This document shows positions 1 through 13,500 of a DNA stretch of 32,237 nucleotides, one piece after another. The notes beneath the pieces were generated by a model. That model did not search any database and had not been told where the DNA came from. It saw only the letters and a program-made list of their open reading frames with translations. Positions within the stretch are counted from its first letter, which is position 1, and each line of letters opens with the position of its first letter. The stretch lies in assembly GCA_003640385.1 (NCBI GenBank), contig RCAB01000617.1, positions 1 to 32,237 of the forward strand. The letters are read 5' to 3'. A program made the translations under genes and the position numbers. Source of the DNA: Setaria digitata. Lineage: Eukaryota; Nematoda; Chromadorea; Rhabditida; Setariidae.

Positions 1-185
1 CACCTCCAGTGATTGCAGCACTTGTGAATGCTTTTGCGCACGAGGACTGTGATGTGGCGCATTACTGGGGAAGATATATGAGGAGTTTTTTAAAGATATT
101 TAATGACAAGTCTGAAAACATACGTGATTTACGCAGTCCGTGTGAATTAAAACCAGTACATAACTTGTGCCAATGGGTTATATAA
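1..185 (+). CDS. 3'-terminal exon of an unidentified protein-coding gene (partial)
   Basis: The third frame is open from the window edge and encodes 60 residues before a TAA at 183-185. The peptide starts PPVIAALVNAFAHEDCDVAH and ends KPVHNLCQWVI. Its mixed composition, helical look and Cys/Trp/His content are unlike the surrounding AT-rich translations, so I read it as the last exon of a gene lying mainly to the left. I do not recognise the family. No clear AATAAA lies within the next 100 bases. The start of the exon is outside the window. Confidence 0.55.
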   Translation, partial: PPVIAALVNAFAHEDCDVAHYWGRYMRSFLKIFNDKSENIRDLRSPCELKPVHNLCQWVI

Positions 186-3100
186 AAGAACATCTGTTAC
201 AGTAGTCACGTAATTACTGAATGACTCCATAATAACAAAGAACTGCATATTTGTTAGTGCGTTTGTTTATTTATTCATTCTCCTATATTTCACGATTATT
301 TGTTTAAACATACCTGAAAAAGCAGTAAACACTTTTCCCATAATTAGTTAAATTTGAATTTAACAGACTGTAATGAAGGCATTTTATTCATGCTACTATT
401 CTTGACAACAAATACCCTCTGAGTATCTGAAATGAAATTCTTTCGTGATCAAGTTATGTGCTGGTTCACTTGACATACTTTTGCAAAATTGAAAAGTTGT
501 ACTGCATAGCAAATTGAAAAGTTTTTGTGAGTACCAAATTTACTAGATTCTTACAAAATTTTTATCCTTCAATTCATGTCTCATGGTTTTAACTTTTAAC
601 TATCAGATGATGGATTTTTTTTAGTGGTATTTTCAAAATGTGAACTTCGTTTAGCAAAGTTTTGGTATGGGAGGAAATTTTAAAGGTTTTTATGAAATGT
701 TAATCTGTAGCCTCTTCTCTTGCTGCACTTCAATTTCCAATCTTTGTTATTAAAAAACCTTAACAAACTTTCCTCTTACTACACCGTTGTTATCACTTAT
801 TTTGTATGATATATCTGCCTTTTTGTGTAACTTATTATTTTCAGTGTTACAAGTTGCTTTTTCGCACTTCAAAATTTGCTGGGTTTATATTAGCCGCAGA
901 AAACGGAAGGCTTTTGCGTTGGCGCTGAAGACGAAAGTAAGCAGTCGCTTGAAAGTTATTTTTGCGTGAGAATTTAATGAATTTTCCCTTCTGCAAAATT
1001 TTGATTACAAAGCAGTGTCAGTCGATTTCTTTTTCTGCGGTGCTGCTCTTTTCTGTGAATCATTTCGTTCTTGCTGCATTTCATCGAGGAAAGAAATACA
1101 CTGATTCACTGATATTCAGACGGTCGTCCCGAGTCAAGGAAGAAGACGTCGTCTTGGTGCTTGGTAACGCTTTTGAGCAGCTTTATACGTTCTTATTGTT
1201 GAGTGGCAGCAGAAGTTAGGGATACTCAGGTTGACAATTTCCAAAATGTTCCAATAAGGATATCAATACATGGACTGCTTTAATATTTATTTCAAAAAAA
1301 GAAAAAAACGGCAGCAGAGCGCATTTGTCGTGGCAAGTTCTTGCTTGCAATAATCGAGATTTCATGTTAGTGAATATAAGTCTGTGTTTTTATGTGTGAA
1401 ACCAACTGAACAAGTTTCCATGAAAGAAAGGTTGGCAACCAAGACAGCTGCATAAAGTATTTTCATGGATTCTTATTTTTAAAGTGTTAAATTGAAATTA
1501 ATCGAAAATAATGACTCATTAGCAAGCTTTTAAAAGTAATAGAAATCAAAACATAGCTGGTCATGTAAAGATTTGGTCGTAACAAGGCATTATTCAGGAT
1601 TTTAAAAATTCAGGAATAATGAAGTTAAATGAATTAAAATTTTTCAATTTTTTTATATATGTAACATGAATTGGTACGAAAGAAGGACGCTTGACGTCTT
1701 ATTTGCTTTCTTGTAAAAGATCATCAATTTTTTTCTTCAAATATTGCGATACCATATTTTTTTCGTGGTTGGCATTGACATTTCAGATTCTGTAACGTTT
1801 GTGTCAGTTTTGAAATCCAGTTAAAATTGTTCATTTATTAATGGGAACTGTTCAAATGTTGATTGTTTCGATAAGCAAGAGCACTGCGTGTTAATGATTT
1901 ATCTATTATAGTTGACTACATAAAATAGAGTAGGTATTCATCACAACTTCTTCAGTACCCTAACTCTATACAGGTTGAACTGTTCAGTACTTGCATTAGT
2001 GTTTACTTAGACTTTTACATCCGAAATCATTACAAATGTCAATAAAAAGAGTACGATAAGATGGAAACTTCAAGTGATTTCGTATCATTTTTAATTTGCA
2101 ATCTATAAAAATAAGGAGCACTTTGTGCCTTTGCTTTCTGTTTTTCTTTTCAGTTTTTAAATCTTTTAAATAATCAATGAAAGCAAGCTATCTATTAGCA
2201 AATTTCTTTCACGTGTATTGAAATGCTGAGGAAGCTTCATTTGCTGGCATCACGTTCAGTTGACTATTTTATGTTGCGTATACTTTAATAAATATATCAT
2301 TTGATATATTTAATTGCCAGTTATTTCATTTCTATATTTTTTGAACTTAACAGTTACTTTTCGTATCATTTGATACATTTTACCATTTTACCACAGAAAT
2401 AGAAACATTTGTATTAGTCGTATTAAAATATATATATATAATTTTTTTTTTTTCATTTACCAGCCACTTCTTTTTCATTTTCATCTTTTCGAGTTCATTG
2501 TATCCAGTACCATAGAGTGATTTTTGATTTATCTCTCTCTGAATTGGTGATTTTCAAACTTCATTTCTGACTTGCTTTCTTCTTTTTCTTTTAACCTTCG
2601 AATTTTTAAAAAAGCAACACTTTATTCTAATGCCGTTTCACTATTATTTGTTTTTTGACAGCCTTACAGATTAGGTTTGCTCTTTTTTTCTCGATAATTA
2701 TAGAAACTTTAAAATTTCCTTCCCTTTTTCTCCTTGTCGCGCTCTTTGAATCTCCTTCTATTGCATTTATTGACACCGTCTCCTTCGAAAAAATGAATAA
2801 GCGATTGATTCAATTATTATTAAACAATCTTCAAATAGTGAGGGGAAAAACGATTAAGTTATGATTTGAATATATGATAATGACTTACTGATAATTAGAG
2901 GTATTTATTGGTCGACGCCAACCAGAATGTGAATTGTTTGAAAATTACATGGACAGTGGATTTTTTGGATTTAGAAAAATTACATTGATATTCCCTCCTC
3001 TTCGCCTTTTTTGGGAAAAATTCAAAGAACAATGGTGAGCTAGAAATTGCAGTTATGGACCTGTTTATGAAAACAGCTTTTTCCTTCTCTTCAGAACAAA

Positions 3101-4715
3101 ATAAGAACTGACATTTAGTTTAAGATTTCAGTAAGTTATTCATGCTTTGTAGTTTCGTTATCATTATCACTATCTGTAATGTAAGAGGTTAAGTGAATGT
3201 GGACAAATGTCGTTGTAATTTGTAAATTTTGGTACCATTTTATGTGGTAATTATTTGTCTTTAATTTGGAATTATTATGAATAATGAAATAATAAGAACG
3301 TCATATATTGGTCATTTAACTGGATGGTAAAATATAAAAAAAGCAAATTTATTCTATATTAATTAACTGTGGTAAACAACGAGAAGCACTATGTTCCCTG
3401 GTGCGTGCATCTAATATATTCATTCAGTCATTTAATTATTAATAATTTTAATTGAGGTTGGTTGTTTTTGAATTGCACATCGAAGAAAGTTAATCGAATA
3501 AGCAATGTATTATTTTTCAAATGCCGCTTAATTGACGAAAAACAAAGGAATTAATTTTATCATTTGTATCCTCTAAACTTCGGGATACTTCGCAAATATT
3601 TTTGTCCAAAAAAGCAAGAATTTGATTTAAATAAGCAATTTCTTAATTTCGAACTTTAATTTTTCTTCTAAGTTCAAAAAAAAAACACAAAAATTGTCGG
3701 GTGCAAGCTTAATGAAAGTTTTGTTATAATATAATGTTTGTTATAATATAATAAAACGTTCTCATCTTGCAAAATAGTAGAGATAAACTATTTGTTTCGC
3801 TTTTAAAATCTAAATAAATCCAATAATTGTCGAAAAGGAAATTAAAAAATAATAAGGGAATGGGTGAGATGTTTGCTGTTTTGCTGCGAAAAGTGAGGTA
3901 GAATGGTTCAAATATTTTTTCTTCTTTTTTTTAAAGCTGCCGAGTTTTAAATTTTAATTTAAGTTTGTAACGACTGCAAAGAACCCTTTTTTGGCTGTCA
4001 TAATGAAATATTTTCCTGGTATTTTGTTTAACTGTTACTAATATCTATTTAAGCTTTTGATGCCAATGACCATTTTCAGTTTAACCATCTTCCATTTTAC
4101 TTTATCTTTTCAAAAAAAAAAAAACCCCCAGAAAAAATAGAAATTATTTTACTGTAAGGCTTAAGGTGAAATTGGTGTGATTAACAATTTGGTTTTATTG
4201 TTCGTGAATTCGATTCCTCTACTTCTAATTCTCTTCTACTACTTCTAATAAATCGAGTTAAAAAAAAAAAGAGGTGATAGTGAAATAATTGATAGGGGTG
4301 GTAATTAAGTCAAAATCATAAAGCATCATGATTTCTAAATTGCAATTAAATTCGCAATTTAGAGGTTATTATCAACTTCGCTTAATTATTTACTTGCTTG
4401 AATAAGAGAATATTAGATCTGACTTGATGTTATTCTATTTAAAGTGCGAAACGATATATTTCAACCACAAAACATAACACTTTACCGTCCCACGCTATTT
4501 TGAATCTTCTGTGAAAATTTGCTAGCCCGAAATCAACCGTAATCAAAATTATTAAAAAACCATAATTTCCTGCGTTGTCTGTTAAAACATTCTATTTTAT
4601 ATTTTCTTCTATAATATGAAAAATATATAATATATTATCAATGCAGAAATTTTGCCTATTAAGGCAAATAAAGTAGGTTAGCATTACAGGAGCAAGATAA
4701 AGTGATAATATTTCA
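186..4715. other. Long AT-rich stretch without an assignable gene
   Basis: This stretch of about 4.5 kb is dominated by A/T homopolymers, short ATAT runs and frequent stops in all frames. Two pieces are less AT-rich and keep an open frame beside plausible splice sites: 845-1215, and 2900-3032, which is followed by a GTGAGC donor-like site. Neither can be linked in phase to a neighbour or to a family. The stretch probably holds the 3' flank of the left gene and the 5' region of the Sec6-like gene. I see no RNA gene in it. Confidence 0.5.
3720..3752. repeat. 17-bp tandem duplication
   Basis: The unit TTTGTTATAATATAATG occurs at 3720-3736. It is followed at once by a second copy at 3737-3752 that lacks only the final base. 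It looks like simple slippage in AT-rich DNA with no gene context. Confidence 0.7.
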
Positions 4716-5852
4716 ATGGCGGAAACATTATTGCTTGATCGATCATTTATTGATGATTCTGAGATAAGCGAGATGGAAACAATGGAAATCAGGTGATCGA
4801 AAAGCTTATTATTTACACTTTCTTCGCAGCTGTTTTTCTGAAGAAGTGACGTGAGAATTTGTTTGCATTGTAAAAAAAAAGAAAATGATAAGTAAAAGAA
4901 GAAATTCTGACAAAATGATGAATATTTTGGCGAATCTTACGCATGAGAAACGAAATGATAAGAGAATTTAGTGATTTGAAATCGAAGAACCTGTAGTTGC
5001 TAGAAAGTATGGAGATTATTAATTTCGAAAATATTGTAAAATATTGAACTATATGTTATTAGAACGGGTAGCATCTTATTATCTATATGAACTGGAAACA
5101 ATTAATTGGTAATAAGAAGCTACTCATTTTAATGACTCATAAATTAAGGGTAGCAAGTCTTAATGCATAGAAGTTCGTTGTTTCTATTCAATGTTTCCTT
5201 TTTAAATTTGAATGAAAATTTATTTTTGAATATTTCTACTTTTTGTGGATTTCAGAATTCGGGAAATGATGAGTAATAAGGAGACTATAGCGGAACTGTT
5301 GCCAAGTTTAAATGAATATGTACGGATAAAGAGCAAACTGTCATTATGCCTGCATCTTCTTTTAGATTCCGCAAATATTGTCACTGATGTGAAATCAGAC
5401 ATTCTTGACGGAAAGCTGTTTAAGGCATACAACAAGTAATTCTCTTGCATAAAAATTACAAAACTCAAAAGAAAAAGTGATTTCCATTTTTTTAAATGCT
5501 TCTTTCATCGTCACACTTGTTTATTGTTGCCTGAGTTAAAAATATTTCTTTTTTCTTTTTTTTTTTTAATAAAATTATTAATTAAAGCATTCCAAACTGA
5601 ATCTTTTGACACTATTCGGAAAAAAAAGGACCGATGTAACAGGAAGATGTTAGCTCTCCATCCCTTTTAAAATTTACTTCCTGTAAGGAGAATTTAGTTT
5701 TGAAACAAATATTAGTGGAAATAAGGGATGATTTTAGTGTTAGTATAAGAAAGGTGAAAGCAATTTCAACATGTGTGGAGGAATATAAGCTTAGCAGTGG
5801 CTGTAAAAGCATTGTTGCTTCGTTGTTTCATTACTGGGATCAATATCTAATG

Positions 5853-5883
<31 letters not shown>

Positions 5884-7515
5884 AACAAAAATTATAAAAT
5901 CAAATCTTGAACTTCATTTTATGACTTTATTATCACATTGTTGACCGTGTGAAATTGTTTTCCTTTCTTATGGCTGCATTCTGTTATTTATCAATTATTT
6001 TTTTAATTTCAAGAGTTTACTGTTGCATAGTGATTTTAGTTTCATAAAGTATGAAAAATGCCGCAATGATTTATTGGAACTTGCTGATAGTGACTATAAT
6101 GAGCATGATGTAAGTTTTTTTTTTTCTTTTTCAAGTTGCATTTAAATCTTTTACACTTTGTCAGTTATTTCCTGCAGAATGTATTTGAAACACAATACTT
6201 GACATCTAATCTTGTTAGGCTTAAATATTCTGACGCTATTTCTTAAATATATGCAAAAATTGCAAAACATGGAAGTATCATCAGGAACTTCTAGATCAAA
6301 TTTTTCGGAGGTTTTGAAATGTTTAGAAAAACTAGATCTAGACGTAAAACCAAATAAATTCCAGTTTATCACTGGATATTTTATTGATGTTGAACTGATG
6401 GCTGCACAAATTCGTGATGTTATTGGTTCGACACTTTTCGGTAATGCCATTAATTCTGTTAGGAATGGTGATAATAATGAAAATGATGATGATGATAGTC
6501 GTCATGTTGGTTTTGGCGATATTAGTTATGACACGATGCAACAAATTCTAAAAATTATCGAATATGATGCAAAGTAAGTCTATTATTAGTAACTAATAAC
6601 TTTGGAAAATTAAAATCAAGTAAAGATTTTTCTCCTTTCACTCGAAAAGAGTTGTAGAATGATAGTATTTAATAAGATAATTTAAAATATTTTTAAAAAA
6701 ACTTCTTTTTAATTTATAAAAAAAATTTACGGTTTGTATTGCAAAGTGGACAAGAACTTTAATTTTTCAAAAACTAATCGTTTTTCTATATAATTTCAAT
6801 GATTTTCTTTGGAAAATTTTGAATAATGCAACGAAGTTTGGCAAAACCAAATTTTGAATTAAAAATTTGTTAAAAAAAATAAATCAGGAATGTCAATAAT
6901 AATTAATGGAAATAGCAAATTTCAACTGTCAACTTTTAAAGTGATGTAAACACAATTGAGGAAATTTAAAATGAGTAATAAAACCGGTATGAAGGATAAC
7001 TTTCGAGCTGTATAGTATTTTTACGTCATAGAAGCTTTATATAAATGTTTGCAATAATTCATTCAACAGACTATTCTGTGTATTGTTAAATCCAAGATTG
7101 GTTTCAACTTTAGAAAGAAACTTTTCATATGTTAATAAAATTAAAAAGTTATTAAAGAATACTGTAAATGAATTTTCGTAAATATTTTTTGAAGAAATGT
7201 TTGAAGGTGAATAAAATTTCAAAATCAATTAGACAACTAATATAAGTAGTTTATGTTGAGATTGGATGCTGATAACGAAATGCGCATAAAGAAAGGTTTG
7301 AAGGGTTTTTTGAATCGTCCACGAAATTGGCGGAATCATTGTATGAATATACTCGCCGATCGGGTAATAGATCATTCTATTTCATATATTAAGTATTTGG
7401 AATTATAATTTTTCAACTTTTTATTGAATTCCGAATATTTTTATTTATTTTATAGTTACGGCGTGGTATACAAGAACAATTTAGGACGTCCACAAAGCAA
7501 ATTTTAGAAAATTTT
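4716..7515 (+). repeat. Sec6 N-terminal unit, copy 1
   Basis: This is the first copy of the duplicated N-terminal part, about 271 residues. It starts MAETLLLDRSFIDDSEISE. It contains the coiled region ending DILDGKLFKAYN, an acidic Asn/Asp insert near 6470-6500, and the block FLNRPRNWRNHCMNILADR. Exon 1 ends AG|GTGATC and the next starts A-ATT; exon 2 ends in phase 2 with AA; exon 3 begins one base before a Leu-Leu codon pair and ends in phase 0; the exon before NRP ends in phase 2 with AA completing Lys. Copy 2 has the same junctions. The frame running in from 6178 meets a stop at 6244, so this copy either uses a weak extra intron or is frameshifted. Confidence 0.65.
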
Positions 7516-10500
7516 ATGGAAAATAACGGCTGTAAAAGTGATGTGAAGAATATGAGGTGATTGTTTCTAGATAATTAAACTAATTACTCCATCTTTTTCT
7601 TACAAAAGAATTCATTCACTGTCGAGAATTAGCTCCGAACGTGCAAGCTACATTGAAATTCATGTAAACTCCGTGTTTCCAATGGTGATTCGCATTGAAA
7701 AAGCTCATACATTGTTAAAGCTGTGTTGAATAATATGAAATGGGAAGTTAATCAGTCTAACTGGAGACGAAAAACTACTCTGAAATCGAATTTTTTGATG
7801 AAATTTTACGTAAAATTTTCAGAATTGAGCACGATACTGCTGCTTATCGTGAAGAATTGTTGGCTATGAGGAAATATTTTCAAGAAACTCAACAACGTGA
7901 AACTTACTTTAGTGAGATTTTGAGAGGATTTTTGCAGGCAGAAAATGTTTTCGAACAAGCCAGTAACCACATTGCCAATTGCAATCTTCTTGCTGCTCTT
8001 GAAAAGTTTATTTTTTTTTTTTTTTGATTGAGGAAGAAGACATGATGGCTTAATTTCCATATTTTTCATAATATTACATGCAACGGTTAGAAAACTGAGT
8101 ATTGAAAAGAAAATGAATTTTCTTTTCCATAAATAGTATTTCTGGAATGCTTGATCACTAATTAGCCCTCATTTACATAGAATTGCTCAGCATTTAACCT
8201 TACAACTTCGCACAAAACTCATTTGCTCAACTTTATACAATGAAATGAACGATTTTGTCGTTCCAACAGCTTTTAACAAATGAACTTTTTGCACCGTGAA
8301 ATAATTCACAGTCTATGGTTGACCATCCTGTTATTTCCGTTTTTCAGGTTACTGAAAGCGGAAAGTGTGAGGTTCCATTTGCTTGCGTTTGCTGAATCAC
8401 ATAACGATTTTAACACGATTTATAAGGTTAGTGTGTCACTTGCAAGTTCGCAAAGTTTAAAGAAAAAATTTAGAGGCTGTATTCGAGAAGTATTGGGGTG
8501 ATCAGTGGAATATTTCCCAAATAAAGGTATGAAAATTGTATCTGCAGAAGTTACTGGTAAATGAATTTGCATTTACTTTCAAGCTGTCAACTATTACGCA
8601 GAGAACCTTTCATAGAAAAATTGAGGAATATTTCACTCCAGGATTCTCGTCATCAACTATTCGGCTTTGTTTACAGGATATTTTCTTATATTATTTTTTA
8701 CAGATGCTTATGCCATATTATGAGCCGCTTGAAGAGATTTATGCTAAGTTTATCAGTGAAGTTAAGTACTACTGCAACCGAAGCATTGATATTATGCGCG
8801 GTAAAAATTCCGAAACCAAAAGGCAGCTTGAAATCATCCTTAGAGCAGTTGAAATAGATGAAAAGTAAGTACCCAAATCAATTTTTGTCCATTTTTCATC
8901 CATCCACCCTCGATCGCTTTTGGATTTATCATTCATAATTTTACATTCTCAGCAGTGACTTTTATATTTGTAGGGTTGATAAATTATATGAAAATAACCA
9001 GTTTGAAATTTCGAATCGTCCACATTGCTGGCGTAAAATGGTTTTTAAAATAGTTGAAGAACGTGTACAGCAGCGTGTGGAAGCTTTTCAAATTGAGGAT
9101 CGAAAGTTAAACAAAAATTGGGTAACAAGGTATTGTGATAGTTGATGCTAATATGAAATCATTTTAATTTTTTCCACAATTTTTTTTCAGCAGTCTTTTT
9201 TAAAAATTCTCTGGCTATCTTTTCAAGAATCTCGTTTCATTTTTTTTGAAACTTTCTAAATTTTCCTCTTATTCCTTTTTTTTTTTTTTTTTTCGGGATT
9301 CTTTGAATGATTCTGCTATCTCATTTTTATCTTAGTTATATTCCATCTAATTCTACTTCCAAATTGTTTGAAGATATGACAAAGTAAATGTAAAAAAAAT
9401 TGGAATTTCAGGACAAATGATACAGATAGCTCAGAACAGTTTGTTTTTCACAGGGTACGAAGAATTGACAATTCTGACTTAATAATTTTTTTCTGTAAAT
9501 TTTCAGGAATTTAGAAATCTGTCGCTTCTATATAGTGGAAGACTTGTGTGCGGCGAAGCATTTCCTACGTATTTTTCCGAAAGAGCATCAACTTTACAAC
9601 AGTTTTATTATGTTCTATCATAACGGCATCTCTAACAAGGTGTTAATGAACTTTTTTCTTCATTAAGTTAGCACAAATTGTTTGCTTCTTGCACAGTTTC
9701 ACTTATTTCACAACAACAGATGCTGATCTGAAGAGGTAAAATGTGAATGATGGCTTCCTTTACTTAATATAAATTATGCTGCCTGGCTGCCATATATGAC
9801 ATAATTGATGTTATTTCTAAATCATCATTTGTACTTGATGATAATAAAAGAAGTTTCCTTATGTTTGGAAATTAATTTGTCTACAGATTTCCGAAATGGC
9901 AAAAGGCGAGTTGAACAAGCGTGAGCTGATACAACTTTTGAGTTGGATTAGGCAGTATCCGTAAGATTTTCATTTTAAACTCTTCGTTAACAAAATCAAA
10001 TCTCTCGAGCCATTTATTCTTGTTTTTTTATTTATGAATGATTTAAAACTAACATTGTTTTACCACTTCATCCTTTGTAATAATGCATTTGTTTGCTTAG
10101 AGTTTGAAAATAAATCACTTTGGTGGTAACATTCTAAATGATATTTTAATTAGATTTTAGAAATGACTATAGGAAGAATTAGAAAGATGAAGTTTAGAAG
10201 ACGTAAAATGAGTAGTCAAGAACGATATGAAATAGTATAACAGTAAAATGACATTGTAGGAAATTGTTGCAGCGGAGAACATATGCTTGGTATGAAATAT
10301 CTTGAAATTGATGCAATGGTTCTTGTCAAAGATAAACCGTTGATAGAACGACGTGAACTGTTACGTCTGTTTGAACTGTACGCTTCTATTAAATTTTACA
10401 GAAATTGTTGGAAGTTTTGTTTAAAATTGTAAGGAATTATTTTCATTTTCAGATTTATTGAAATAATAAAATCTGAAACCGCGAAATGGGCATCGAAAAC

Positions 10501-13500
10501 TGTACAGCAAGAGGTAAGTTTAATAATGAAGTTATCATCTGACATGGAATCAAGACTTTTGAATTTCTCGTGGTTTCTAGAGAATTAATTTTAGAGATTA
10601 ATTTCTAGAGAATTTCTGGAATATATCCAAAGGATTCTACGCAAAAATAATTTCATATCAGAAGATAACTGCATTCATAAAATCAAGAGGATATATGACT
10701 TGTAAAATTTGACCTAGTGCTTCATCCTCGTGTAGAGATTGTAATTAGCTAATTTATCAAGAAGGAAGACATATATTATATCGGAGAAATTTTATTCAAA
10801 TTATTTAAATATTATGCTTATTCGCCAAAAATTTCTTTATTAATTATATAGATTGCCATCAACTAACGCTGACAAAACGATTTTTTTTCGTTAAAATCAT
10901 TACCACTAAATATGACTAATGAATGATTATATAATAATAGTGGTTGCTGATAAGGCAGATAATCATAAATTAAGTAATTTACTGTGTTCAGAAAATGAAT
11001 TGAGCAAAAGAAATAAGATAAGGTGTAAAATTCTATTTGTTATTATTTTAAATGTTCCAGTTTGCTGATACTCAAGAATTGTGTAGAAATATATTGGAGG
11101 ATGAGTTTGGACATTATTATACCCACTTGCCGCACATACTTTATTCGATTGTCAATGATCAGGTATTAAAGAGATCTAATTAAAAAATTAAATATAACAT
11201 TATATTTGAAAAAGTAGATTACAAACTACTCGTCATAATTTCTTGAAATAAGATTGGGAATGTTTATTAAAGAAGAAAAAAAAAAAACAAAACAAAGGAG
11301 CATTTTCCATTCTCGAAAATAGGTTTGTCGTACGCGATATTATTTACACGTATATGTAGAAGTTAGGAAAGTAAAACCCAAAATTTTTATGCCATCCAGA
11401 TGACTTTGGCTTGTGAAATTTCAAACGAAATTGTACCACGTGTACTGAATGAATGCCTTAATGAATATATCAGACTTATATGTCCTCATCTAGAAGGCAA
11501 GTTTTTTTCTTTTTTTCTTTCAAAATAGCGTGAAATGTTCAAATCGGAAAAAAATTCTCTTGGTTATTGATTTTAGAGGAACTACGAAGAAATATAGCTG
11601 AGCTGTTTCCGTACGTTAAATCTACGTTAAACATTACAGTTGCAAAAAAGCAATTAAGAGATAGATATATTTCTTAATTTAATTGATATCAAAGTGTAGT
11701 TAAGTTCAGAATATTTGTAAAAACTTGACACAAATTTTAACTCATTTCCATTATCTATTATGTATCAATTTCTTAAGTATCATTTTGCAGCTTCGGTCAC
11801 CAAATTGAGAAATAGAGAACTTGACTCTAAGGACCAAAATGGCAACAGTATAAAAATTATGGTATTAAATTATGATTTAAACTTTCAATATTGTTTTCAA
11901 AATTTAAAATTGCTTGAGTAAATTGATTTCTTTGTATACGCGCAGATAGCGACTGCAAATAATTTGGATATGTGCGCTGCTTCCACTGAAAAATTGAGAA
12001 AATATATCGAAGAAATGGTAAATGAGCCAACAATTTGGAACGGGATTCGAGATCAGAAACGAATTTCTACAACTTCACAATCTTCGAATAATACTGTCGC
12101 CAAGCAACAACACAGTAATCTCAACCAAAAAATGCAAAGTATTGCCACTAGTTATATTTCCAACTTATTTACTTCTACCTTAAGTTATAATTTAACCTAA
12201 GACTTTATTTTCTGCCTACCTTACTCAAACAATACTTGCAATTTTTAGTTTATAGTGTGAAGAGTGATGTCCCAACTGTTCAAACTCTTACTGGAGTCCA
12301 AGTTTCCCGTAATTTCTAAAAAAAAAAAAAAAAAAAAGAAAGAGCGATTCTTTCAGTAAAATGATTATGTTTAATACTTAATTACTTAAGAATTGTGCAA
12401 TTTTGAGCTAATGGTGTGTTTTGCACGAAATTGTAAGACGGAAGAAAATTGCTTAAATTTTTTTTTAGTGTTCAGAGTTCGGAATTCATAGAAATTTAGG
12501 CGCGATTCATGGAGCAATGAGTGCCTTGAAGGACATACCAACAGCATTAGCTAATTTAGCACCATCAGCATCTGAAAATACCCTGGATGAGTTTAATGAT
12601 AATAATTACCAACAGACTGAGGTTGAACTAGAGGACGAAGAACCGTCGAAGGCTGCATCAGAGAAGATTGGAGTTCTGAAAACGCGCTTCGGCGATATGC
12701 TTCGGATGGTGCAAGTTTTCCTTCATTCTTTACAAGCAATTTTTCGATAATGCTGCGGAAAATTGAAATGCTTTAAAATAGGAAAAAAGGCTGGGGAAAT
12801 TACACTAAGTTTAATTTATATAAATGAACAACAGCCTTTTCCTTTTTCCACTGACAATTGGATTATTTTGTTTTATTTTTATTTTTCTTCCTGCAGGATT
12901 AGTATACTTTGCGACGAAATTTACAATGATCTGTGCAGCTGTTTCGATCAATTGTTAAGCAAACAATGGTATTGCTATGAAGATAAAATGTCTATTTGAT
13001 GTTGATACCCGGTGTTAACAATCAATAAAAAAAATGATTAAAATTTATAAAATTTAGGATGAAAGGTTCAAACATTGCTGAAATTATGTGTGAAACAATA
13101 AGGGATTACGAAAGCTACTATAAATATCTCAGACGTGACGTTCATATTGAAGTACTTGAATGCGTCGAATTTAAAATTGTTGCGGAATATTTAAATGCCA
13201 TTGCAAGCAGGTAAGTCCCACATTTCTTTAATTCTTACATGTATAGAAAAAGTTGAGAGATTCCAAGATCACTTTCTAATTTCAGAAAATTGACATGCAC
13301 GGAATATGGGAAACGGTCCTCCATTGCGAAATGCCTCGAGAACGATGCTGTAATACTAAGCATGACTTTTAACTCGTTATTTACACCACTTAATTATGTT
13401 ATTAAGGTAATTTTCGTCGAAATTTAATGCCTAACCATCAAACGGACTAAATTTTCATCAATGCCGAAGTAAAAGAAAAAGAATCTCATTTTTTTGTTTA

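Noticed and set aside
5220..5468. Minus-strand open frame opposite the second Sec6-like exon
   Set aside because: It is the antisense of a well-supported plus-strand exon with matching splice phases.
5698..5870. Open frame VEIRDDFSVSIRKVKAIST between two Sec6-like exons
   Set aside because: It cannot be joined in phase to the exon ending at 5435 or the one starting at 6016, and runs into a 26-base poly-A. The homologous intron of copy 2 has no counterpart.
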